The translations under genes and the position numbers were made by a program. DNA of 64,000 nt, taken from the NCBI GenBank assembly GCA_028277515.1, contig JANQGC010000045.1:1-64000 (forward strand), written 5' to 3'. Of this stretch, positions 1-8,900 are shown piece by piece. The stretch's first letter is position 1. Each line of letters begins with the position of its first letter. The notes under the pieces were generated by a model that had not been told where the DNA came from, ran no database searches, and was given only the letters and a program-made list of their open reading frames with translations. Source of the stretch: Anaerolineae bacterium (GTDB lineage: Bacteria; Chloroflexota; Anaerolineae; Promineifilales; Promineifilaceae).

Positions 1-2
1 CA

Positions 3-116
3 TTTGAAGAAAGCCTGCGCATTGTTAACGTCGTCAATGCGCCCTCCCCTGCTGCAACCTCATCGCTCGCCGTGGGGAAAACCATCGTTGGGAGATTGGG
101 TGAGCGGTTATCTTAA
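3..116 (+). CDS. C-terminal fragment, possible FAD-dependent oxidoreductase
   Basis: The first 37 codons of the window, read in frame 3 up to a TAA at 114-116, encode the tail of a protein that begins before the window. The peptide contains NAPSPAATSSLAVG followed by a short basic end. I recall similar Asn-Ala-Pro-Ser-Pro-Ala tails near the C-terminus of DAO-fold FAD oxidoreductases such as L-2-hydroxyglutarate and glycerol-3-phosphate dehydrogenases; this assignment is from memory and weak. That it is coding is supported by the open frame, good codon use and the position upstream of ilvD in the same direction. A 143-bp gap holding a palindromic repeat separates it from ilvD, so co-transcription is uncertain. 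Confidence 0.5.
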   Translation, partial: FEESLRIVNVVNAPSPAATSSLAVGKTIVGRLGERLS

Positions 117-143
117 TTTCATGTTGATCACATTTTACATAGT

Positions 144-210
144 AGGCCGATTTGGTAAATCGGCTAGCGCGATTTGGCAATACTTAAAGGGCGCGCTGAT
201 CGCGTTACAT
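144..210. repeat. Dispersed palindromic repeat, family B, copy 1
   Basis: The gap between the truncated gene and ilvD holds a perfect hairpin, GCCGATTT (146-153) / AAATCGGC (157-164) with a GGT loop, followed by GCGCGATTT and a GC-rich arm ending CGCGTTACAT. The same order of elements recurs at 25791-25839, where the second hairpin is perfect and the first has decayed. This looks like a REP-like or MITE-like intergenic element rather than a gene-specific regulator. No clear promoter was recognised in 117-259. Confidence 0.7.
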
Positions 211-259
211 AATTACTCAAATGAAACACACCCATTAACAAATTTACAGGAGAACGAAC

Positions 260-1960
260 ATGAGCCGGCAATTAAATAAATACAGCTCTCACATCACACA
301 ACCTAAATCCCAGGGCGCGTCTCAAGCGATGCTATACGGGACAGGATTAACGGCCGAAGATATGAACAAGGCCCAGGTCGGCATCGCCAGCATGTGGTAT
401 GAAGGCAACACCTGCAATATGCATTTGAATGATCTGGCCGCTAAGGTAAAAAAGGGGGTCGAGGAAGCCGGATTGGTAGGCATGCGCTTTAACACCATCG
501 GCGTTAGTGATGGTATATCCATGGGCACGGAAGGCATGAGCTACTCCCTCCAATCGAGAGAGATTATCGCTGATTCTATCGAAACATCAATGAGCGCCCA
601 CTGGTATGATGCCAATATCTCTATTCCGGGCTGCGATAAAAACATGCCTGGCTGTATCATGGCGATGGCTCGCCTGAACCGGCCATCAATCATGGTTTAT
701 GGCGGAACCATTCGCGCTGGTTGCACAAATCAACATGAAAAATTAGACATTGTTTCCGCTTTTCAATCTTTTGGCCAATACATCGCCGGCAGCATAGATG
801 AAGAAGAAAGAGCCGCTATCGTTCGCCACAGTTGTCCCGGCGCCGGCGCTTGCGGAGGCATGTACACGGCAAATACAATGGCCAGCGCCATTGAAGCGCT
901 GGGCATGAGCCTTCCCTACAGTTCATCCAGCCCAGCAACCTCGGCCGATAAGGAACAAGAATGTCTCAATGTAGGAACCGCGATTCGCCTTCTCCTGGAA
1001 CAAGATATTAAACCGCGTGATATCATGATCCGTGAGGCTTTTGAAAATGCCATGACGCTGGTCATGGCCCTGGGCGGATCAACCAATGCCGTCTTGCACT
1101 TGATCGCTATGGCTAGAGCAGTTGATGTCAATCTGACGATTGATGACTTTCAAGCTGTTAGTGATCGGGTTCCGATGCTGGCTGACTTAAAACCAAGCGG
1201 CCAATATGTGATGGAAGATGTTCACGCCATTGGCGGGACGCCGGCGGTCATGAAAATGCTGCTAGAAGCCGGCTATTTACATGGGGATTGCCTCACGGTG
1301 ACTTGTAAAACGCTGTCTGAGAACCTTGAATCATTGCCTGGTTTAGAAGCCGGCCAATCCATCATCCATCCCATTGATAAACCGATCAAACCGACTGGCC
1401 ATATCGAAATTCTGCGGGGCAACCTGGCCCCTCAAGGTGCGGTTGCTAAAATCACCGGAAAAGAAGGTGAAAAATTTACGGGGAGAGCCAATGTGTTTGA
1501 TTCCGAAGAGGAAATGCTCGCTGCGCTTCAGCGTTATGAAAAAGACAATTCCGATGAAATTAGAAAAGGGGATGTCATTATCATTCGCTTTGAGGGACCA
1601 AAAGGGGGTCCGGGTATGCCTGAAATGCTAACACCTACAAGCGCCATCATGGGCGCTGGGCTTGGCAAAGATGTCGCTCTGATGACGGACGGCCGTTTCT
1701 CAGGGGGTTCTCATGGGTTTATCGTCGGCCATATCACACCGGAGGCCCAAGATGGGGGTCCAATTGCCCTGGTTCAAACTGGGGACACAATCACCATTGA
1801 CGCGGTCAATCACTCGATCACCGTTGACATCTCCGCTGAAGAAATGGACCGTCGCCATGCAGACTGGACACCACCCCCATTTAAAACCAATCGGGGCACA
1901 CTCTACAAATATATCAAGAATGTCAAATCAGCTTCAGAAGGCTGTGTGACCGACGAGTAA
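260..1960 (+). CDS. ilvD: Dihydroxy-acid dehydratase
   Basis: Dehydrates 2,3-dihydroxy-isovalerate and 2,3-dihydroxy-3-methylvalerate to the 2-keto acids in valine and isoleucine synthesis. It is a cytoplasmic Fe-S enzyme of the IlvD/Edd family. The 566-residue length is normal. Family motifs are intact: Cys52 in NTCNMHL, Cys125 in PGCDKNMPG and Cys198 in [12 protein letters not shown] are the expected cluster ligands; the C-terminal [11 protein letters not shown] region is present. The ATG at 260 is preceded by AGGAG at 248-252, which fixes the start. No other branched-chain gene lies in the window, so ilvD appears separate from the rest of the pathway. It converges on the next gene with only 14 bp between stops and no clear terminator. 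Confidence 0.97.
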   Translation: MSRQLNKYSSHITQPKSQGASQAMLYGTGLTAEDMNKAQVGIASMWYEGNTCNMHLNDLAAKVKKGVEEAGLVGMRFNTIGVSDGISMGTEGMSYSLQSREIIADSIETSMSAHWYDANISIPGCDKNMPGCIMAMARLNRPSIMVYGGTIRAGCTNQHEKLDIVSAFQSFGQYIAGSIDEEERAAIVRHSCPGAGACGGMYTANTMASAIEALGMSLPYSSSSPATSADKEQECLNVGTAIRLLLEQDIKPRDIMIREAFENAMTLVMALGGSTNAVLHLIAMARAVDVNLTIDDFQAVSDRVPMLADLKPSGQYVMEDVHAIGGTPAVMKMLLEAGYLHGDCLTVTCKTLSENLESLPGLEAGQSIIHPIDKPIKPTGHIEILRGNLAPQGAVAKITGKEGEKFTGRANVFDSEEEMLAALQRYEKDNSDEIRKGDVIIIRFEGPKGGPGMPEMLTPTSAIMGAGLGKDVALMTDGRFSGGSHGFIVGHITPEAQDGGPIALVQTGDTITIDAVNHSITVDISAEEMDRRHADWTPPPFKTNRGTLYKYIKNVKSASEGCVTDE

Positions 1961-1974
1961 TTTAGTAACCGTTT

Positions 1975-3195
1975 TTAATCGGCAAACAAAATGGCGGCTA
2001 ATGCCTCGGCAACCATTCTAGGAGACACTTGAATACCGTTGCTTAAGACAATAATAACAGCATCATCTTCAGGGAAGCGCAGCATATAGCTGGCGAAACC
2101 AAAAATACTCCCTCCATGAGCGATGGATGGCCGTCCAATCGTCGGACCAATATTCCAACCATAGCCATACGATCTTCCCTGTCCTGTATCTACCCAGGGT
2201 GTGTTCATCATTTCAATCGATTCTGCACTTAGAATGCTGTTTTCATACAATACGCGATCCCAACGGTATAAATCACCCAGGGTACTGTAATGAGCACCGG
2301 CTCCTGTCGGCCAGGATGCTTCCGTCAATATCGCTCGCTGTGCCCCGCGTTGGTTCAGCATATAACCCACTGAGGGATTGGATACGGCCGGATCAAGATA
2401 ATCGTAACCGGAATTCTGCATCCCGGCAGGCGTAAAAATCTTGTCCTGGATAAAATCCTCATACCTCGTTCCCGAAACAACTTCAATGATTTTGGTCAGA
2501 ATGACATAACCGGAACTACTATAACTGTACCGTTGGCCAGGTGAAAATTGTAACGGCTGGTTAGAAAAAGAAGCAATGAGATCGTCCAGGCTTATTGCTG
2601 TTTGGACAACCTGGGGCAAATCCCGTCTTTGCTCATAATTGGGAATGCCTGCCGTATGGATGAGTAATTGGTGAATCGTGATTTGATCGCCGTTGGGATA
2701 ATCCGGCAGATACTTCCGGACCGGGTCCTGGACATTGAGTAAGCCATCCTCTTGCAGCAATAAAATTGCTGCCGCGGTAAATTGCTTTGTCAAAGAACCA
2801 ATTCGATATTGGTAGTCAGGCGAATTGGGAATTCTCGCTTCTAAATCAGCGGAGCCAAACCCTTCATTTAAGAGGAGCCGATCTCCCTGAGCCACCAGTA
2901 CACTACCCATAAAACGTCCCTCCCCAACCAGGCCATTTAGATAGCCAACCATTTGCTGGGTCCGCGGTTTGTCACTTGGGGAAAGGGACGCGGTCAAATC
3001 TTCAGTCGGCTCAATTTCAATTGGCGTAGCTTCATCTGGCTGTGCCGTTCGGGAGGGTACGGCCGTGGCCTCATTGATTGGTAAAGTTGGCCGGCTTGTT
3101 GGAATCACTTCGACTGGCGGTGATGTTTCGTTTGGACCACAAGCAACGAACAGCAAGATTAGAAATAATAGAAATATCTGAATTTGTAATCTCAT
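1975..3195 (-). CDS. Lipoprotein serine hydrolase, beta-lactamase class C / D,D-peptidase-like
   Basis: Predicted surface lipoprotein of the serine beta-lactamase/penicillin-binding fold (S12 type). Residues 1-19 form a lipoprotein signal ending FVAC with Cys19 as lipid anchor. A Pro/Thr/Glu-rich linker follows to about residue 80, then the catalytic domain. Motifs: S134-L-T-K137 nucleophile/lysine, YSS (Tyr225) in place of the usual Y-x-N, and H360-G-G in place of K-T-G. This motif set is typical of S12 D,D-carboxypeptidase or esterase relatives (EstB, AmpH), so a resistance role should not be assumed. At 406 aa it is full length. The upstream yprB-like gene is 13 bp away on the same strand, so the two could share a transcript. 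The substrate cannot be told from sequence. Confidence 0.85.
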   Translation of the reverse strand: MRLQIQIFLLFLILLFVACGPNETSPPVEVIPTSRPTLPINEATAVPSRTAQPDEATPIEIEPTEDLTASLSPSDKPRTQQMVGYLNGLVGEGRFMGSVLVAQGDRLLLNEGFGSADLEARIPNSPDYQYRIGSLTKQFTAAAILLLQEDGLLNVQDPVRKYLPDYPNGDQITIHQLLIHTAGIPNYEQRRDLPQVVQTAISLDDLIASFSNQPLQFSPGQRYSYSSSGYVILTKIIEVVSGTRYEDFIQDKIFTPAGMQNSGYDYLDPAVSNPSVGYMLNQRGAQRAILTEASWPTGAGAHYSTLGDLYRWDRVLYENSILSAESIEMMNTPWVDTGQGRSYGYGWNIGPTIGRPSIAHGGSIFGFASYMLRFPEDDAVIIVLSNGIQVSPRMVAEALAAILFAD

Positions 3196-3208
3196 AAAAT
3201 GGGAATAG

Positions 3209-4504
3209 TTAAGCCCGGTTCAACTTTCTTAGCAACCGCGCCTGGCGATGCTCAAGCTGAGGACGGCGCAAAGCAGCCGTCTCCCGCGAAGATCGTTTTA
3301 GAAGTTCTAAACCTCTTTCCGTCCAGGTTAAGGCCAATGTCAAATCATTGGCATGCCATTCATAATACTTGGCCAGTTCCTCAAAGGCCTCCACACTATC
3401 AAAACTGGTAGCCGCCCATTGCTGCCAATAAGGTAATGCTTCCTGTCTCCGGTCATTTCTTTTAAGAAGCAAAGCCAATCGACGCAAAACTTGATGATAA
3501 TATTCCAACGGCAAATCGGCAGAAGCTGCATTTTTCAGAGTTCGCTCCGCTTCTTCGATCATTCCCATTTCGTCTTGCCACTTACCCAGACTGTACAAGT
3601 CAATGGGATGGTCTTCTTGCCTGGAATCAGAAAACTGACGGAGCACTTCACCTGCTAGCGTGACCATAGACAGCATATCAATCTGGTTGTGGTAAAAAAC
3701 GCGTTTTAACTCCCGCGCATCCCCACTGCGCAGGTAATCATTGTATAGTCCTGGAATAAGCCAACCAGGAACATCTTCCTTGCTTCTATGCACTCGTAGC
3801 AGTTCTCTCTCCAAATTTGAGAGGGCGACCGAACCAATGCGATGTCGCCAAAGCCGGCGTGATGAAGATAGCAGATCAAAATGAGGTAGTTTGGCCATCC
3901 GACTTGGTATACGATTCATCAAGAATCTATTATTCAATAAAGGGATGTCGAACGTCCGGCCGTTGAAGGAAACTAATGCTGGCTTTTGCTCAAGTAAACC
4001 ATCCAGGTTTAGCAGCATTGCCTTCTCATCTCCATGATCCCGTAAGAAAAATTGGCGTACAACCAACACTTGATCGGTTTTATGGTGTTCAAAAAAAGCA
4101 ACGCCTACCATAAAAGCCAGGGACCCTGCACCTGATAAACCCGTGGTCTCAGTATCAATGAACAACAGATCTTCAAATTGTAGAGAATCAAAACGGTCAT
4201 CACCACATATCACCGCAGCAGCGTTTAAGGGTTGGTCTAATAAATGGGCAAGAGATGAATTCCCATGCTGGAAATTTAATGGATATACCCGGTCAATGAT
4301 GAAGCAGGCGCCCTCGCCTGAATCTTCCAGGCGACCCCCAGGAAACATTTTTTCTAATAACCTGGATTCTGATTGATCGGTCCTCTGCAGGTTATTGGTA
4401 TTCTCTTCGGAATGAGTGGTCTTGCCGGCAGACTTTAATCTTAAACGACGGGTTCCCCTTGTGACGCCAAGTCGACGTAGACGCTCTCGTAAGTCCTGCT
4501 TCAT
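3209..4504 (-). CDS. YprB-like RNase H-fold exonuclease with TPR-like tail
   Basis: Predicted 3'-5' exonuclease of the RNase H-like superfamily, related to Bacillus YprB. The N-terminal 50 residues are basic and low in complexity. The nuclease domain spans about 65-290 and shows the DEDD residues: D117-x-E119 in FIDTETTGLSG, D187 in FNGRTFDIPLL and H272/D276 in YHNQIDMLSM. The region after about 300 is alpha-helical with TPR-like character (SLGKWQDEMGMIEEAE). YprB partners a YprA-type helicase in Firmicutes, but no helicase is adjacent here. It is divergent from the ATPase gene at 4586, with an 81-bp shared control region. Length (431 aa) matches YprB homologues. Confidence 0.85.
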   Translation of the reverse strand: MKQDLRERLRRLGVTRGTRRLRLKSAGKTTHSEENTNNLQRTDQSESRLLEKMFPGGRLEDSGEGACFIIDRVYPLNFQHGNSSLAHLLDQPLNAAAVICGDDRFDSLQFEDLLFIDTETTGLSGAGSLAFMVGVAFFEHHKTDQVLVVRQFFLRDHGDEKAMLLNLDGLLEQKPALVSFNGRTFDIPLLNNRFLMNRIPSRMAKLPHFDLLSSSRRLWRHRIGSVALSNLERELLRVHRSKEDVPGWLIPGLYNDYLRSGDARELKRVFYHNQIDMLSMVTLAGEVLRQFSDSRQEDHPIDLYSLGKWQDEMGMIEEAERTLKNAASADLPLEYYHQVLRRLALLLKRNDRRQEALPYWQQWAATSFDSVEAFEELAKYYEWHANDLTLALTWTERGLELLKRSSRETAALRRPQLEHRQARLLRKLNRA

Positions 4505-4585
4505 GAGACTGATTTTAAGGGTCCCCCCTCGTTATGACAAGGGATGTTTACCTTTTCTATGGATCACATTACAATATGAAACAAT

Positions 4586-5899
4586 ATGGTTATTGATAAT
4601 CCATTTTTCCATCGTGGTGCTATTCGCCGGCCATCCGAGTTTCACGGTCGGAAGGCAGAAGTCGAGCAAATATTGGGTCTGCTGCGCAATGGCCAAAGCG
4701 TTTCCCTGATCGGCCCAAGGCGCATAGGGAAAAGTTCTCTCCTATTGCACCTATGCCGTCCATCGACCAGGGAATCATTTAATCTCCACCCGCCTCATGC
4801 TTTGTTTGTCATGTTAGACTGCCAGGAATTAGGCGGGTCCCCACCAGAAGAGGTTTACGAGTCATTGTTCATGGCGCTAACGGATGCCGCTGATGAGGCC
4901 GGGCTTCGTCTCGGGCGAGTCCAAAACCCAGGTACTTATCGTGCTCTGGATCGGGTGCTAAACCAGATCTATAAGCAAGATGTGCCGGTTATGGTTCTCT
5001 TAGATGAGTTTGAATTGTTGGCGGCCAATAATCATTTAACTCCTTATTTTTTCGCCCGCTTGAGAGGCTTAACGACGAAGTATGGGATTGCTTATTTGAC
5101 CGCCAGCCAGCGACCTTTGTTTGCTATCACGGCCGAAGAAGAGATTTTAAGTTCACCATTCTTCAATATTTTTGTCACATTATCCCTGGGGCTTTTCCCT
5201 CAAGAGGAAGCTACCAGTCTGTTCGACCAACGATTACAAAACTCCAATATCACATTTTCTCCTGAACTGATACAACATTTGATGTATTTAGTAGGTTACC
5301 ACCCCTTCTTTCTACATATCGCCGGGTACCATGCGTTTCAAACGTTGGTTCAGGATACATCAGTTCAAAAAGAAAGGATCATCAATATAGTTGATGAACC
5401 CATTGAAGTTGAGTCCGACTCCCACCTGGGATATTTGTGGAGTAATTTAACGACTCAAGAGCAAATCGCCTTAGCTTTAACTGATGGTCCAATCGATGTC
5501 GTCAGGCAATTAGAACAACAATGTCTGTTATATGCTGCTAATGGCCACTATCGTTACACAAGCGAGATATTGCGTCGATATGTGCGTCGCCAAGAAGTTT
5601 CCGGGCTGATACAGGCCGGACCCTTCGTCATTGATTTACAAAAACACCAGGTCTGGGCAGAAAGTGAACAAATAAACCTCACCTTGTCCCAATTTAGTAT
5701 TCTCGTTCGCCTGGCAGAAGAAGCAGACCAGGTCGTTAACGGAGAAGACCTGGAAGAAGCCGTCTGGGGTGAAGTACTGAAGGATGATCCCGACCGCTTA
5801 AAGACGCTCATCAAACGCCTACGCCGCGCTATTGACCCATATGACACCTGGATCGTCAGCGAGCGGGGAGTTGGTTATGTTCTAAGAGCACCCGACTAA
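4586..5899 (+). CDS. P-loop ATPase fused to winged-helix DNA-binding domain
   Basis: Cytoplasmic protein with an AAA_16/STAND-like ATPase at about residues 20-270 and an OmpR-type winged helix at about 345-437. Walker A is GPRRIGKS (43-50). Walker B is VMVLLDEFELL with D140-E141. A short FHG motif precedes the P-loop as in many STAND NTPases. The C-terminal part contains LTLSQFSILVRLAE, VWGE and LIKRLRRAI, then SERGVGYVLRAP, the usual recognition-helix and wing signature of transcriptional regulators. Inference: an ATP-dependent transcription switch. The ATPase core is related to the one in the next gene (shared DCQ-x-LG, DEFE and HP-[FY]-FL segments), with which it probably forms one module. 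The 4586 ATG has no strong ribosome binding site. Confidence 0.85.
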   Translation: MVIDNPFFHRGAIRRPSEFHGRKAEVEQILGLLRNGQSVSLIGPRRIGKSSLLLHLCRPSTRESFNLHPPHALFVMLDCQELGGSPPEEVYESLFMALTDAADEAGLRLGRVQNPGTYRALDRVLNQIYKQDVPVMVLLDEFELLAANNHLTPYFFARLRGLTTKYGIAYLTASQRPLFAITAEEEILSSPFFNIFVTLSLGLFPQEEATSLFDQRLQNSNITFSPELIQHLMYLVGYHPFFLHIAGYHAFQTLVQDTSVQKERIINIVDEPIEVESDSHLGYLWSNLTTQEQIALALTDGPIDVVRQLEQQCLLYAANGHYRYTSEILRRYVRRQEVSGLIQAGPFVIDLQKHQVWAESEQINLTLSQFSILVRLAEEADQVVNGEDLEEAVWGEVLKDDPDRLKTLIKRLRRAIDPYDTWIVSERGVGYVLRAPD

Positions 5900-5948
5900 C
5901 CTGCTGTTTTACACACGAAGATAGTTGCTAAATCTAGATTTTATAACC

Positions 5949-8900
5949 ATGAAAAGATGGCAAAAAAGGACCCTGTATTTGCAGGCCGGAAGAAGGAATC
6001 GTTTTTTCTATTCTTTCCTCATGGCAACTCTGACCATCGTCATCTTAATGATCCCTTCTCTTTTGCGTGCTCAATCACAACCTGACCCTCCAAGTTATTG
6101 GCAGTACGCTGCCTCAGGGCAAATTAAGCATGTGCTGGAAAATGATATAGATCTAGACGGTGTTGGTGATTTTATTATTGCCGACGAAAATGGCCGGGTT
6201 GAAATGGTTGATTCAACAGGGATTCCGGTTTGGCGATACCTGGCTCCGGCTGAAATACTTTCAATTGCAGTTTTGAACGTTCAGGGTAGTCATGATTCCC
6301 CGTTGGAAGTGTTGATTGGCATACCAAACCAATTAATTCTTCTTTCTTCCAATGGTGAGGTGATTTGGCGCACAACCACTGCTCCTGGTAGCGTTACTCC
6401 CTTAGTCTTGCCAAGTGGTCCACAAGAATCTGCCGGTGAAGGTGCTGATAACCCAGAATTTCTTCCTGCCCAAATCTTGCCTTTTGATGAAAATAATGAT
6501 GGACAATCTGAGATTCTAGTGATCCTACAATCAGGCACTTTACTGATCTACGACAATCAAGGAGAAATCATCTGGCAGGAGACAAATTATAGTTACAATC
6601 CAAAGAATCTTCCACCCAATATTCTTGTTTTTGATTTTGAGGGAGATGGCCAGGATGAAATCCTGTTTAGCGTCTTTAATCCACGACGATTTGGCCAATT
6701 AATAATGGTCGATGAAGGTCAAGTCGCCTGGGAAATCCCAGTATCAGGCAGAATCACCAACCTGGCAAAAATTACCAAAGCTGGTGAACAATCCCCCTTA
6801 ATCGCAGTGAGCACCAGCTTAGGTCATTTACAAATTTTCGATCACCTTCGCCAACAAAGATGGCTACGCACTCTGAATCAACCTATTTCCAGCTTGACGT
6901 CATTTTCTACTGCTGACGGTAATGCGCTGGCTGCCGGAACAAGCACAGGAACTGTTGCCGTTTTCGATGAGGATGGTCGCCGTCTTTGGGATAATCATTT
7001 AGATCCCGATGCGAGCCGGCAAATATTATCTATTTCGGCTATAGATGGTGTCGTTCCTCCTGGACAACCCTCTTTTGCCGTGACAATGGAATCCGCACTG
7101 CCAACAAGTAATGCGGCCGAATTGATTTTGGTTGGTCGCAATGGCCAGCTAATGACTAAGATAAGCAATGTTGATCCTCTAGGATTAAGCCGGTTCGTCG
7201 ACAGCAATAACGATCAAATCAATGAACTCCTGGTAGGCCACTTTGCCACAATAGAATTGATCGGCCTGGGTGTGGGCAATAACGAAAATGTCAGAGAATG
7301 GGAATATACCCTTAATGCTGTACCCTCTGCCCTGTTAGTGACCGATTTTGAAGCAGATGAAAATGATGAGATTGTGATCGGCACGGCCGACGGCCGCATC
7401 CACAGCCTCAATAACGATCGGTCAATTCGCTGGCTGCATGATGTAGGAGGAACAATCACCCATCTTGCCGCCTTGCCCCAACAAACAGGCAATGAAAACA
7501 GTATCGTCGTTGTTCGCCAGGGGAATGAGGCTGATAACGGAGACGAATCAGCCTGGATCGAGCTTCGGGAGGCAAAGGGTGAAAGAATTTGGGAAACAAA
7601 ATTAAATTCCCCGATCAATGCGCTCATTGTACAGAATATCGATCAAACCCCTGATTATGAAATTGTTGCCGGAATGGAAGACGGCCGTCTATTGGTATTT
7701 GATTCTAACGGCGAATTAAAATCAGAGCGATTACTGCATGAACTAGCGGGGCCTGTCCGAGACTTAGTATTTATTGGCCATGAAAACAATTTCATCAATG
7801 AGCTCATTATTTCCGGGGACAAAATATTGATCGGCCTCAATCTTCAAGACGACATCAATCCTGTGCGCCAAATTGCCTCATTTGATAGCCCAATTCTAGA
7901 CTTCTATCCGCTAGCAAGTAAATTCAAAGAGGAATTGAGCACCAGTCTCATTGTGAACACGGCCGATCAAACGATTCATGGACTCAATTGGCGTGGCATC
8001 GAAATGGCTCAATGGTCCTGGCCTAAACCTATAAATGGGGTCCCGGTAACAAGCACCCGGTATGAATCCACAGACTTTTTTGAGACAGAAGATCGATCTT
8101 TATTAATTGGCACAGATTCAGGCTACCTCATTCAACTGGATGTTTTAGATAATCAACCTGTGATTCCCTGGCAGCGAGATGGAATTGGGAGAATCACAGC
8201 ATTACACTGGCGGGATCAAGATGGAGATGGATCGCCAGACCTATCTTTCGCGGGCACTGCTAATGGTGAGGTTTGGATTTCATCGCTTGAGACGCACCCG
8301 ATCCAAGAAATGCCTGCCACTCTATTGGAACTTTCCAGTTCCGTTTTCGCATTGGATTCCATTCAAAGGGCGAACAATCAATCCCCTGATCTGATGACCA
8401 TATCGGATAATGGAATTGTACAACTGTATCGTGAACAGGAAAATCGTCCGCCATTCCTCACCAAGCCTGTCGCCGAAGTCAACCAGGGGCAATATTCCAT
8501 AAGTGTCGAAGTCAATGATGTTGAACAGGATGATGTCTTTGTGCAGCTAGAAATCCTAAATCCTGAGTCAGGTCAATGGTTACCCATGGATGCACAAAAG
8601 GTCATCAATGGAAGCGGAACTTTATTTTGGACCCCGACTTCAATTATTCCAGGAGACGGAGGGTTACAATACCGCTTTGTATTTAATGACGGCTCGAATC
8701 ATGGGCAATTAACGCCGGCTCCCGGCCCGCTTCTCATAGCTGCTACGCCTTTAACAAACGTTTTACCTGTTGTAGTTGTCGGTGTTGGCTTGACCGGATT
8801 GGTATTATCCATATTATTTATTCACCAATCGCAAACAATGCCTGCACAAGCAAGGCGTTTCTATCGCCGGTTGCAAAAACAGCCCACAAAAACCCTGTTG

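Noticed and set aside
1975..3195. Annotation as an antibiotic-resistance beta-lactamase
   Set aside because: The motif set (SxxK, YSS, HGG) is that of S12 peptidase/esterase relatives; a lipoprotein of this type need not hydrolyse beta-lactams.
5925..5948. TTG start adding eight residues to the receptor ATPase
   Set aside because: No ribosome binding site, and the ATG at 5949 gives a basic N-terminus before the first membrane segment.
7214..7627. 137-aa open frame on the minus strand
   Set aside because: Antisense shadow within the beta-propeller receptor gene.
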